A stretch of 64,000 bases of DNA from Arcobacter porcinus (GTDB taxonomy: Bacteria; Campylobacterota; Campylobacteria; Campylobacterales; Arcobacteraceae). A model generated the notes under the pieces. It had not been told where the DNA came from. It worked only from the letters and a program-made list of their open reading frames with translations, and ran no database searches. The stretch covers positions 434,001-498,000 of the forward strand of contig NZ_CP036246.2 of the NCBI RefSeq assembly GCF_004299785.2. Reading direction: 5' to 3'. The translations under genes were made by a program, and so were the position numbers. Of the stretch, positions 7,689 to 20,971 are shown piece by piece. Numbering within the stretch: the stretch's first letter is position 1; every line of letters starts with the position of its first letter.

Positions 7689-10211
7689 TTATTTTCCAAA
7701 TAGATTTTGACCTAAAGCTTTGTATGTTTCGTAAAGCTTTATCATTTTTCTAGCCCAAACAATTCTTGAAGAATCTACTAATCTATTGTTATGTAATATT
7801 ACTTCTTTACCTTGTTTTGTTGCTTCTTCATATTTTTCTATCATATCTTCATAGTCTTCTACTTCACTCTGTTTTGGAGTAAAAATATCATTTATATAAT
7901 CAATTTGAATTGGATGAATCAATGATTTTCCATCAAATCCTAAATTAAATGCATCTTTTGTTGAATCTTCACAAGCAAACTCATCTTGAACATCAAAGTG
8001 AGGTCCATCTATTACCATTTTATTATAAGCTTTTGAAGCAAGTGCAATTTGTGCTAAATATGTAACAATCGCTTTTGAACCTCTTTTTATATCTATTTGA
8101 AGTCTATTTGCAAGTTTATTTGAACCAACAACAACAACTTCAACTTTTGGGCTTGCTGCACAAATTTCATGAATATTTAAAACAGATAAAGGAGTTTCAA
8201 TCATAATCATAAGAGTAAGATTTGGATTAACTTCTTCTATTAGTTTAACTGCTTTTAAAACATCCTCTTTTGTATCAATTTTAGAGAATAGTAAAGCATC
8301 TATTTCAATCTCTTTTGCAAGAGCTAAATCTTTTTTAAGATCTTCACTTCCAAGATTGTTTACTCTGATTACTCTTTCACTCTCTCCAAATAAAGGACCA
8401 TCATTCTTAAATGTTTCTCTAATAACTGTTCTTCCAGCCTCTCTTTGCTCTTCTAAAATAGCTTCAAGGTCAAAAATCACTGTATCTGCTAAAACAGTTC
8501 TTGCTTTTTCCATCTTATGTAAATCATATGGTGGTACCAAAAGCATAGATCTTCTTGCTTTATATTCAACAACTTCTTCACCTTTTTCTATTGCGAAATA
8601 TTGTTCGTGAAGATCTTTTACAAGTTGTTTTCTAAGAACTTTTCCATTTTTTGTTCTAGGATAATCACTCATAGTAAATATCTCTTTTGGAGCTTTATAC
8701 TTTGCTAAATTATCTTGAGAAAATTTTAAAATCTCTTGCTCTTTCTCTTTACTTAAAGTGTTATGACCAACAACAGCAATAGCAACTAAAGTTTTATCTT
8801 TTTCAATATCAAGTCCAAAAGCAACACAATCAGCAACATCTGGATGAGTTTTTACAACTCTTTCAATTTCATGAGGACTTACTCTAAATCCAAAAGTATT
8901 AATAATGTCATCTTTTCTTCCAATAAACCAGATATAACCATCTTTATCTTTTCTTGCATAATCACCTGTGAAGAAATATCCATCATGTCTTGCTTTTGCA
9001 GTCTCTTCTTCAAGTTGCCAATACTCTAAAAATAATCCAGGATCATCCTCTCCAATACAAATCATTCCCTCTTCTTCAACTCCAACTTCCTCTAAAGTTT
9101 CAGGATTTATAAGTTTTACAATATGTCCTGGTTGTGGAAAACCAGCACTTCCTGGTCTTATTGGATTGTTTTTTGAGTGAGAAATATAGTATGAACACTC
9201 ACTCATTCCAATTGCTTCAAAGATATCTTGTTTGAATCTATCTCTCCAAAGTCCAAGCATCTCATCACTTAAATGCTCTCCAGCACTCATGCAATATCTT
9301 AAGCTTGGGCAATCTTCAAGAGTAAAATCTGTTTTTTGAATAATTTGTCTATATATTGTTGGAACTCCAATAAATATAGTACACTCATGTTTTTTGATTA
9401 AATTAATCCATGTTGAAGCATCATTTGCACCTTCATAAGCAATAACTGTATGACCATTATAAAGTGGATCCATAAGTGCAGAACCTAAAACATAAGTCCA
9501 GTTGAATTTTCCTGAGTGCATTATTCTGTCATTTTCTTTAAAATCAAACCAAAAATCAGTTGCTGGTTTTCTTCCAACAAGAGATCTATGTGAGTGTAAA
9601 ACACCTTTTGGATAACCTGTTGTTCCTGATGTATAAACTAAATATGCAGGTTCTCCTGATTTTGAGTTATAGTGATTTGCTGTTTTATCACTTTTTTCAA
9701 ATATTTGATTTAATGCAAAAACTTCAATATCTTTTGGCTTTTTGAACTCTTCAACACTATCAACTCCAGCTATAACTATTGTTTTTAGATTATCAAGGTT
9801 TTCTAAATATGGAACAAGATTATCATACATAGAAGCAGATAAAACAATAGCTTTTGCTTGTGAATCTTCTGCAAGGTATTTAACTTCACTACCACTTAAA
9901 AGTGTTGAAGTTGGAACTGCAATCATTCCACCTTTCATAACACCAAAAAATGAAATAGGGTAGGCTAAAGAGTTTTTTAAACAAACTAAAACTCTATCTC
10001 TTGGTTTTATACCTATTTCTTGAGTAAAGAAGTTTGCAACTTGATCAGATTTTGTTGCTAAATCTTTATATGAAATTTTATCAGTTCCTAGTTTATCATC
10101 TTCAATAATCATAGCAATGTTGTTCTCTTTTGAAGTTCCAACATGAAGCGATGTACAAGCAACACCTATATTTAAAAATTCTGGTATATCTATTTTTACT
10201 GTTTGGCTCAT
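7689..10211 (-). CDS. Acyl-CoA synthetase fused to a CitE-like lyase domain
   Basis: Residues 1 to about 545 form a complete AMP-forming acyl-CoA ligase: A3 motif YTSGTTGYPKG at 193-203, GMSE near 335, TGD near 415, and catalytic lysine in RTKNGKVLRK near 524. The N part resembles the benzoate-CoA ligase group. Residues 552-840 are a CitE-like barrel beginning RRSMLLVPPYDL and ending with GKSLIHPIQI. In it the first acidic motif reads FDLEAI, and the metal Asp motif (usually GxxDL) reads GSNKL at 696-700, so the lyase half may be inactive or altered. It may activate a C5 dicarboxylic acid such as mesaconate, itaconate or citramalate. TAGGAGAATAAA precedes the ATG. Confidence 0.85.
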   Translation of the reverse strand: MSQTVKIDIPEFLNIGVACTSLHVGTSKENNIAMIIEDDKLGTDKISYKDLATKSDQVANFFTQEIGIKPRDRVLVCLKNSLAYPISFFGVMKGGMIAVPTSTLLSGSEVKYLAEDSQAKAIVLSASMYDNLVPYLENLDNLKTIVIAGVDSVEEFKKPKDIEVFALNQIFEKSDKTANHYNSKSGEPAYLVYTSGTTGYPKGVLHSHRSLVGRKPATDFWFDFKENDRIMHSGKFNWTYVLGSALMDPLYNGHTVIAYEGANDASTWINLIKKHECTIFIGVPTIYRQIIQKTDFTLEDCPSLRYCMSAGEHLSDEMLGLWRDRFKQDIFEAIGMSECSYYISHSKNNPIRPGSAGFPQPGHIVKLINPETLEEVGVEEEGMICIGEDDPGLFLEYWQLEEETAKARHDGYFFTGDYARKDKDGYIWFIGRKDDIINTFGFRVSPHEIERVVKTHPDVADCVAFGLDIEKDKTLVAIAVVGHNTLSKEKEQEILKFSQDNLAKYKAPKEIFTMSDYPRTKNGKVLRKQLVKDLHEQYFAIEKGEEVVEYKARRSMLLVPPYDLHKMEKARTVLADTVIFDLEAILEEQREAGRTVIRETFKNDGPLFGESERVIRVNNLGSEDLKKDLALAKEIEIDALLFSKIDTKEDVLKAVKLIEEVNPNLTLMIMIETPLSVLNIHEICAASPKVEVVVVGSNKLANRLQIDIKRGSKAIVTYLAQIALASKAYNKMVIDGPHFDVQDEFACEDSTKDAFNLGFDGKSLIHPIQIDYINDIFTPKQSEVEDYEDMIEKYEEATKQGKEVILHNNRLVDSSRIVWARKMIKLYETYKALGQNLFGK

Positions 10212-10228
10212 TTTATTCTCCTATATAA

Positions 10229-11362
10229 TTACAGTTGACCATAAGGCCAATTTTCTTTAAATGTATTTAATGGCATTCTATTTAAAACACTAAGAGCAAA
10301 AAGCTCGTCTTCTTTTGTAAGGCTTTTAAGAGCATAAGCTCTTAAAATATTTTGTAACGACTTTCCAAACATTGGAGGATCTAGCATCTCACCTTCATAT
10401 CTAATTGCTCCACTTAAAAGTGCATCAGCTTCAATAGCAGCTTTTAATATTGAAACATCTTTTGCAATCTCATTTGGAGATGGAGTAAATGCAACTTTAC
10501 AGATATTAATGTGATTTGGAGTAATAACTTGTTTACCAGTTAATCCCATTGCACTCTCTCTTAAAGCATGAGAATAAACATATTTACTAGCTTCATCTCC
10601 ATGTAAGTCTAGCCATCTTCTAATGTCTTTTTTCTCAACACAATTACTAGGAAGAGAGTGTGGAGTAAGAAGAACTTCAACTCCTCCAATTACTCCTTTA
10701 CCTTTAATTCTTGCTTCTAAAGTTAGCATATCAAAATATGTTTCAAGTTCATCAATCCAACCTTTTGGAGTGATTTTATAAGCCATAGCTTTTGAAAAGT
10801 CATGAATTCCAAAAACAATATGCTTTACAGTTGAATACTCCATCAACCTATCTGCAATTTTTAAAGATTTAGGATGCTCTATAATTGGTTGAATTGTAAG
10901 ATCACTTCCAATAGAAATTAACCAAGAAGATAAGTCTCTAATCTCTGCACTTCCATAAACTTCACCTGCTTTTGCTAAAACAATAACATCAACATATTGA
11001 TGAATTTGCTTTAACATTTTTAAATCCTCTTCATACTCTTCTGTTCTAAACTGATTTATTCTAATAGCTATTTGAAAATCTCTCTCTGGAAACTTTGGTA
11101 ACTCTTGAATTAAAAGCTCTCTACTTTGTGCTTTTTGTCTACAACCATCTTCTAAGTCAAATAAAACTGTATGTGCTCTTGTATTATAAGCATGTTTTTG
11201 TAGTCTTAATTTTGCTTGTTCCATACTCTCGTAAGAACCATCAAGAGGATTAAATTTTATTGGAGGGTAATAAATTTGAATCCCTGGCCAATAACCACCA
11301 AGAACTGGAGTCAAATCATCTTTCGCTGTTAATTTAGATAAATCTATTGAAGAAGTCATCAT
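10229..11362 (-). CDS. CitE-like HpcH/HpaI-family lyase
   Basis: This 377-residue member of the CitE/malyl-CoA lyase superfamily is distinct from the one at 5594. Its active-site acids look intact: VLFDLEDG near residue 66, PIIEHPKS near 160, and VFGIHDFSKA near 185. It is longer than CitE (about 300), with an extra N-terminal strand region and insertion. It is the first gene of the four-gene operon, 17 bases before the ligase fusion. AAAGG lies before the ATG pair at 11362/11359. Substrate unknown; citramalyl-CoA, methylmalyl-CoA or malyl-CoA fit the context. Citrate lyase is unlikely because no alpha, gamma or ligase subunits are nearby. Confidence 0.78.
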   Translation of the reverse strand: MMTSSIDLSKLTAKDDLTPVLGGYWPGIQIYYPPIKFNPLDGSYESMEQAKLRLQKHAYNTRAHTVLFDLEDGCRQKAQSRELLIQELPKFPERDFQIAIRINQFRTEEYEEDLKMLKQIHQYVDVIVLAKAGEVYGSAEIRDLSSWLISIGSDLTIQPIIEHPKSLKIADRLMEYSTVKHIVFGIHDFSKAMAYKITPKGWIDELETYFDMLTLEARIKGKGVIGGVEVLLTPHSLPSNCVEKKDIRRWLDLHGDEASKYVYSHALRESAMGLTGKQVITPNHINICKVAFTPSPNEIAKDVSILKAAIEADALLSGAIRYEGEMLDPPMFGKSLQNILRAYALKSLTKEDELFALSVLNRMPLNTFKENWPYGQL

Positions 11363-11417
11363 ATTTTCAACCTTTCTTTGAATTTTCTTTTATTTTTTAT
11401 GAATTTGGGGAAACATA

Positions 11418-11471
11418 AAAAGATATAGAGAATTTATACACGAATAATTATGAATAATCTTTATATCTTTT
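11418..11471. repeat. Long-armed inverted repeat upstream of the lyase operon
   Basis: AAAAGATATAGAG (11418-11430) faces CTTTATATCTTTT (11459-11471), 12 of 13 positions complementary plus one G-T. Between them GAATAAT occurs twice with 10-bp periodicity (11442, 11452). It lies between bioD and the operon's first gene, so it could be an operator or a bioD terminator with a large loop. Confidence 0.4.
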
Positions 11472-11496
11472 AATATAGTAATTTATTTTAAGCTTA

Positions 11497-12126
11497 TTAT
11501 AAGAAACTAAGCCTTTTAAAGTAATCTTCTAAAAATGGCTTTGTAACTTTTTCAAAGCTATCTAGATCTTTATATAGATTTATAAAAAAATCAAAATCAA
11601 TATCTTTGTTTTTTAAAGCATTCATAGATAATAAGATATCATTAATACAACCTAAGTTTGATGGACCTATTAAAAAAGCTTTTGTATTAAACTCTTTAAT
11701 TAAATCAATCATAAAATAATCTATTTCTATTGGAACCATTAATCCACCAGCACCTTCAACAATCAAAATATCACAAAAACTAAGTAGGTAATCTTTTTGT
11801 TTTTTTAAAAAATCAATATCTATAAAAGTGTTTCCTTTTGCTACATAAGGAGAAGCAGGAAGTGTAAATTGATAAGGAACAACATCTTTAATAGATAGTT
11901 TTTTATAATCACTATTTAAATTACATGCTAGATTAAATAGTTTAGTTCCATCAAATGGTTGATTGTTTATAACTCCTGTTTCAATTGGTTTAAAGTAACC
12001 AACTTTTAAACCCTCTTTTGCAAAAAAGTTTAATAGCTTTTCACAAGCATAAGTTTTTCCTACATCTGTATTTGTTGCTGTTACAAAAATAGCTTTTCCA
12101 ATGTACTGTTTTGAATTTATATTCAT
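11497..12126 (-). CDS. bioD: Dethiobiotin synthase
   Basis: It forms the ureido ring of dethiobiotin from DAPA, CO2 and ATP, the penultimate step of biotin synthesis. The 209-residue protein has the P-loop-like TATNTDVGKTYACE near residue 16, the YFKPIETG motif near 44, and VEGAGGLMVPI near 120, all diagnostic of BioD. AGAGATTATT precedes the ATG. It is divergent from clpS. The other biotin genes are not in this window; a biotin-dependent carboxylase subunit is encoded at 52.9-54.4 kb. Confidence 0.95.
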   Translation of the reverse strand: MNINSKQYIGKAIFVTATNTDVGKTYACEKLLNFFAKEGLKVGYFKPIETGVINNQPFDGTKLFNLACNLNSDYKKLSIKDVVPYQFTLPASPYVAKGNTFIDIDFLKKQKDYLLSFCDILIVEGAGGLMVPIEIDYFMIDLIKEFNTKAFLIGPSNLGCINDILLSMNALKNKDIDFDFFINLYKDLDSFEKVTKPFLEDYFKRLSFL

Positions 12127-12201
12127 AATAATCTCTTTTTTGTTATAATCTTTTTCGTTTTAAATTAAACGATAGTAACATAATTTTTATAAGGGTTTTA
12201 T

Positions 12202-12501
12202 GTGAGTAATGAGATAGAAATAGAGTTAAATGAAGATTTAGAAGTTGAAGAACCAAAGAAGTATAGTGTTTTTTTATTAAATGATGATTATTCAACTATG
12301 GATTTTGTAATAGATGTTTTAACAAAGGTATTTAGAAAAAACACAAGTGAAGCAGAAGCTATTATGCTAAATGTACACAATAATGGAAAAGGACTTTGCG
12401 GAGTATATAGTTTTGAAATTGCTTCAACAAAAGTTGCACAGGTAAAAACACTTGCAAGAGAACAAGGTTTTCCTTTAAAAGCTGTAATGGAAGAAGAATA
12501 A
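12202..12501 (+). CDS. clpS: ATP-dependent Clp protease adaptor ClpS
   Basis: ClpS delivers N-degron substrates to ClpAP. The 99 residues contain the family core KYSVFLLNDDYSTMDFVIDVL and the N-degron pocket region, ending in VEMEE-like acids. The start is GTG at 12202, 6 bases after AAGGG; the nearby ATG at 12200 runs straight into a stop. The stop is one base before the clpA ATG, so the two are one operon. Confidence 0.95.
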   Translation: MSNEIEIELNEDLEVEEPKKYSVFLLNDDYSTMDFVIDVLTKVFRKNTSEAEAIMLNVHNNGKGLCGVYSFEIASTKVAQVKTLAREQGFPLKAVMEEE

Positions 12502-12502
12502 A

Positions 12503-14719
12503 ATGATAAGTAAAGAGTTAAGAGAAGTATTTTCATTAGCAATTAACTTTGCAAAAAGAAATAAACATGAATATTTAACACTAGAACATATATTTTTAAT
12601 GCTTATAAATAGCAATACAATAAAAGATATGTTTAATGATTTAGGAGTTGATAGTAAGGCTTTATTTGAAGAGCTAAAAGAGTATATAAGTTCAAATACT
12701 CCAAAACTTCCAGAAGGAATTATTGATGAACCAATAGAAACTGTTGCTTTATCATCAACTATTGAATATATGGTTGCACACACTCAAGGAAGTGGAAAAA
12801 CTCAAGCTAATGTTGAAGATATGTTTGTGGCAATATTAAAAGATGAAAAATCATATTCAACATATCTATTAAAGAAATTAGGAATTCAAAGAGTAGATAT
12901 TTTAGAAGAGATATCACATAAAGATACAGAAGAACATAATGAAGAGAGTAAAAAAGAAGAGCAGAGTGAAAAGATATTAGAAGAAAATTCAAGTGAATTA
13001 GTAGCTGTTGCAGAAAAATCTCAAATAGATCCAGTAATAGGAAGAGATAAAGAGATAGAAAGAGTTATTGAAATTCTAAGCAGAAGAAAGAAAAACAATC
13101 CTCTTTTAGTAGGAGAACCAGGAGTTGGAAAAACAGCAATTGCTGAAGGATTAGCACTTAAAATTGCTAAAAAAGAGGTTCCCTCATTTTTAGAAGATGC
13201 AAAAATATTCTCACTTGATATGGGTTCAATGCTTGCAGGCACAAAGTATAGAGGAGATTTTGAGAAAAAATTAAAATCCCTTTTAAAAGAGATAACAAAA
13301 ATACCAAATGCAATTTTATTTATTGATGAAATTCATACAATTGTAGGTGCTGGAAGTGTTGGTGGAAGTGCAATGGATGCTTCAAATATTTTAAAACCAC
13401 TTTTAGCAAATGGAAAACTAAGATGTATTGGAGCAACAACTTTTAGCGAATATAGAAATGATTTTGAAAAAGACAAAGCACTTAGTAGAAGATTTGCAAA
13501 AGTTGATATAAATGAGCCATCAATAGAAGATTCAATAACAATTCTTGAAGGTTTAAAGTCAAAATATGAAGAGTTTCATAAAGTTAAATATTCAAAAGTT
13601 TCAATAATTAGTGCAGTTGAACTTAGTAAAAAGTATATAAATGATAGATTTTTACCAGATTGTGCTATTGATGTAATAGATGAGGTTGGAGCTTCTAAGA
13701 AAATATCTTTGCAATCTACATTAAAAACAGAAAATGAATCAAATATTACAATTACGCAAAAAGATGTAGAAGATACAATAGCAAAAATGGCTCATATTCC
13801 ATCAAGAAGTGCAACAAAATCAGATTTAACACTTCTAAAAAATTTAGAAAAGAATATGCAAAAAAGAGTTTTCGGACAAGATGAAGCTATTGTAAAAATA
13901 GTTCAAGCAATAAAAATCAATAAAGCAGGTTTAGGAGTTGATAAAAAGCCAATAGGAAGTTTTTTATTTACTGGACCAACAGGAGTTGGAAAAACGGAAG
14001 TAGCAAGAGAATTATCTTTACAAATGGGAGTTCATTTTGAAAGATTTGATATGAGTGAATATATGGAAGCTCATGCAATTTCAAGACTTATTGGAGCCCC
14101 TGCTGGATATATAGGATATGAGCAAGGTGGACTTTTAACTGAATCAATAAGAAAACATCCACATAGTGTACTTTTACTTGATGAAATAGAAAAAGCTCAT
14201 CCTGATTTGATGTCAATCTTACTTCAAGTTATGGATAATGCAGAATTAACTGATAATGCAGGAAATAAAGCTGATTTTCAAAATGTTATTTTAATAATGA
14301 CTTCAAATCTTGGAGTTAGTGAAGCAAATGTTATGGGATTTGCAAAAAATGATAAGTTAAATGAAAATAGAGCTATAAATAGATTTTTTGCACCTGAATT
14401 CAGAAATAGGCTTGATAGTGTTATTAGTTTTGAAAGCTTAAGTTTAGATGTTGTTTCTAAAATAGTAGGAAAATTTATTGAAGATTTAGAAAAGCAACTT
14501 GAAAGTAAAAAAATCAAAATAGAAATTAGTAAAAAAGCAAAAGATGAACTAGCAAGATTAGGATATGACAAATCAATGGGAGCAAGACCACTAAATAGAG
14601 TAATCTCAAAAGAGATAAAAAATAGATTAACAGATGAAATATTATTTGGTAAATTAAAAAAAGGTGGTCTTGTAAAAATTGACTTTAAAGATGAATTTCT
14701 ATTTGAATATATAAATTAG
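12503..14719 (+). CDS. clpA: ATP-dependent Clp protease ATP-binding subunit ClpA
   Basis: This AAA+ unfoldase feeds ClpP. In order along 738 residues: Clp N-domain (about 1-140), first AAA domain with Walker A GEPGVGKT near residue 206 and DEIHTIVGAG, second AAA domain with GPTGVGKT near 491, and a C-terminal D2-small domain. There is no long coiled-coil middle domain, which separates it from ClpB. It follows clpS with a one-base gap. An acid-rich linker lies between the N domain and the first AAA domain. Confidence 0.95.
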   Translation: MISKELREVFSLAINFAKRNKHEYLTLEHIFLMLINSNTIKDMFNDLGVDSKALFEELKEYISSNTPKLPEGIIDEPIETVALSSTIEYMVAHTQGSGKTQANVEDMFVAILKDEKSYSTYLLKKLGIQRVDILEEISHKDTEEHNEESKKEEQSEKILEENSSELVAVAEKSQIDPVIGRDKEIERVIEILSRRKKNNPLLVGEPGVGKTAIAEGLALKIAKKEVPSFLEDAKIFSLDMGSMLAGTKYRGDFEKKLKSLLKEITKIPNAILFIDEIHTIVGAGSVGGSAMDASNILKPLLANGKLRCIGATTFSEYRNDFEKDKALSRRFAKVDINEPSIEDSITILEGLKSKYEEFHKVKYSKVSIISAVELSKKYINDRFLPDCAIDVIDEVGASKKISLQSTLKTENESNITITQKDVEDTIAKMAHIPSRSATKSDLTLLKNLEKNMQKRVFGQDEAIVKIVQAIKINKAGLGVDKKPIGSFLFTGPTGVGKTEVARELSLQMGVHFERFDMSEYMEAHAISRLIGAPAGYIGYEQGGLLTESIRKHPHSVLLLDEIEKAHPDLMSILLQVMDNAELTDNAGNKADFQNVILIMTSNLGVSEANVMGFAKNDKLNENRAINRFFAPEFRNRLDSVISFESLSLDVVSKIVGKFIEDLEKQLESKKIKIEISKKAKDELARLGYDKSMGARPLNRVISKEIKNRLTDEILFGKLKKGGLVKIDFKDEFLFEYIN

Positions 14720-14731
14720 AGGTATAAGTTT

Positions 14732-15154
14732 ATGAGAAAAGTTTTATTAATAAGCCTAATAGTATTGTTTTCAGCTTGTTCAAGTGAAGATAAAAGTATA
14801 AAAAAAGAGAATACAAATTCTAATAATATAGAAGAGATTAAAAATGAAGATGTATTCAAAGATGCAATAGTTGATTCTGATATGATTGAAGATGAGTTTA
14901 TGAAAAAAGAGATAGATGCAAAAAACTTATATAAAGCTTGTAGCTCTTGTCATGGAGAAAAAGGTGAATTTGCTGCTCTTGGAGTATCAAAACCAATTAA
15001 TAGTTTCTCAAAAGAGGAGTTGCTGATCTCATTTTATGGATATATAGATGGAACTTACGGTGGTTCATTTAAGAATATAATGAAACCTCATTTAGAAACA
15101 AAAAGCAAAGAAGAGTTAGAACTTTTAGCAGAATATATTGTTGATTTACAATAA
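14732..15154 (+). CDS. Cytochrome c-type lipoprotein
   Basis: A 140-residue exported protein with a lipobox (LIVLFSAC; Cys about residue 16), an acidic disordered linker, and one heme c site CSSCH near residue 71 followed by a single cytochrome c domain. A downstream MKPH methionine could be the sixth ligand. It is probably membrane-tethered and faces the periplasm as a small electron carrier. It follows clpA by 12 bases and may be cotranscribed, without an evident functional link. Confidence 0.8.
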   Translation: MRKVLLISLIVLFSACSSEDKSIKKENTNSNNIEEIKNEDVFKDAIVDSDMIEDEFMKKEIDAKNLYKACSSCHGEKGEFAALGVSKPINSFSKEELLISFYGYIDGTYGGSFKNIMKPHLETKSKEELELLAEYIVDLQ

Positions 15155-15274
15155 GTAAATAAAGTTTTAAAAAATTCAAAAATGAGAAACTCCGATTTCA
15201 TGGTACTTTTTATCTAATGTAAGACGAAAAAAGCGCGAATTTTAAAATTTAAGCTTCAATTAAGCGTAAAGCTC

Positions 15275-15303
15275 TTGACAAAGTAAATTTTTCCTATTAT
15301 AAT
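15275..15303 (+). promoter_or_regulatory. rRNA operon promoter
   Basis: TTGACA (15275-15280), exactly 17 bases, then TATAAT (15298-15303): full consensus for the housekeeping sigma factor. An AT-rich stretch lies upstream, as in UP elements. The discriminator TCCCGTCC is GC-rich, as in growth-rate and ppGpp-controlled promoters. Confidence 0.9.
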
Positions 15304-15561
15304 TCCCGTCCAATTTGACCAGAGCGGTTAAATAAGTTCTTTAAAATCTGATAGGTTTTTTTGAAGAGTAATCTTTATAAACCGAATATATAATTGTTAA
15401 AAAAATAAAAATTTGTACAAGTTAATATTTATATTGATATAAATATGATAATAAACTTGTCTATAAACTTTTGAGTGATAATTTTGTAATTAAGTAATTA
15501 AAAACAAAAAAGTCAGATTCAAACACTATAAATATATTTAATTATTAGATTAGATATAAAA
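15304..15561 (+). promoter_or_regulatory. rRNA leader with boxA-like site and 16S processing stem
   Basis: The stretch has no gene. GTTCTTTAAAA (15336-15346) resembles the boxA antitermination site. Bases 15370-15400 are nearly complementary to 17123-17152 after the 16S gene; the core TTTATAAACCGAA pairs with TTCGGTTTATAAA. The pair would form the long RNase III processing stem that excises pre-16S RNA. Confidence 0.7.
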
Positions 15562-17080
<1,519 letters not shown>

Positions 17081-17178
17081 CAAAGAAAACTATTAATATT
17101 TGATTATTAATAGAAAAAACAATTAACAATATATGTTCGGTTTATAAAGGTTATTTAGAGAAACACATGTAGGTGAAG

Positions 17179-17255
17179 GGGCCTATAGCTCAGCTGGCTA
17201 GAGCGCTCGACTGATAATCGTGAGGTCTCAGGTTCAAGTCCTGATAGGCCCACCA
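17179..17255 (+). tRNA. tRNA-Ile (GAT)
   Basis: A 77-base tRNA with acceptor GGGCCTA/TAGGCCC, anticodon loop CTGATAA (anticodon GAT), T loop TTCAAGT and encoded CCA. It lies in the 16S-23S spacer. Confidence 0.97.
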
Positions 17256-17270
17256 TTAAATAATCTTGTT

Positions 17271-17346
17271 GGGGAATTAGCTCAGCTGGGAGAGCGCCTG
17301 CTTTGCACGCAGGAGGTCAGCGGTTCGATCCCGCTATTCTCCACCA
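17271..17346 (+). tRNA. tRNA-Ala (TGC)
   Basis: A 76-base tRNA with acceptor GGGGAAT/ATTCTCC, anticodon TGC in TTTGCAC, T loop TTCGATC and encoded CCA. It follows tRNA-Ile by 15 bases. Confidence 0.97.
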
Positions 17347-17609
17347 AAAAGAAAGAGTAAAGTTAGATATAAGTTTTTATAGAGATATAAAGATTTATAT
17401 CTGGTTTTAAACTAGAGTGATATTTAAAAATATAATGTTAAAGTCTTTAAAATTTTTTCGTAAATTTAAATAGCGATATTTGAATTTAAAAATAAATTTC
17501 ATATCAATAATGATATAACACAACTAAATTATTAAATGTAAATTTAATAAGATAGTAGCCAAAGAATATTATCAAATTATAAATATAAGAAATTATATTT
17601 ATAGGCAAA
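17347..17609 (+). other. Spacer before 23S with second boxA-like site and processing stem
   Basis: No gene is seen. GTCTTTAAAAT (17443-17453) repeats the boxA-like motif of the leader. Bases 17545-17570 (core AAGATAGTAGCCAAAGAAT) are largely complementary to 20525-20551 after the 23S gene, forming the 23S processing stem. Confidence 0.6.
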
Positions 17610-20519
<2,910 letters not shown>

Positions 20520-20670
20520 TTTATGAATTCTTTGGTTTTACTATCTTATTAAGTGTATACTTAGTAGTTTGTTTTAGACAATATTATATGAAGAAGACTT
20601 TAGCATTAGATTTAACTCAATCTGATTTGAGTATTAAGAGTTTATATTTATAAATTTTTACTACTCAAAT

Positions 20671-20788
20671 TTGTTGGTGGTTAAAGAGAAGTGGAAATAC
20701 CCAGCCCCATTCCGAACCTGGTAGTCAAGCACTTCATCGCCGATAATACTGCAGGGTCCCCCTGTGGAAACGTAGGTCACTGCCAACT
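20671..20788 (+). rRNA. rrf: 5S ribosomal RNA
   Basis: About 118 bases; has the conserved CCCATTCCGAACC block, and the ends GTTGG and CCAAC pair. Flanking ACTCAA before and TTGAGT after extend the stem as a processing stalk. Ends are estimated. Confidence 0.93.
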
Positions 20789-20813
20789 CTTGAGTATTTA
20801 TACACATTATTTG

Positions 20814-20863
20814 AAAGCTTAGCTTATTTTATATCTATTTATAATCTAAGCTAAGCTTTTTTT
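20814..20863 (+). terminator. rRNA operon terminator
   Basis: AAAGCTTAGCTTA (20814-20826) is the exact reverse complement of TAAGCTAAGCTTT (20847-20859), followed by further Ts. A 13-bp stem closes the operon after 5S. Confidence 0.9.
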
Positions 20864-20971
20864 ATGCCCCCTAACTTTCCTTTTATTCCCTTACTCCTTT
20901 TATCCATTTTTAATACTCTAATTACTAATTAATTATGTTATAATTTTTTACATTCATACAAAGGAGAAATT

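Noticed and set aside
10229-11362. Citrate lyase beta subunit (citE of a citrate fermentation operon)
   Set aside because: No citrate lyase alpha or gamma subunit, ligase or citrate carrier is nearby, and the protein is longer than CitE; the mesaconyl-CoA context fits better.
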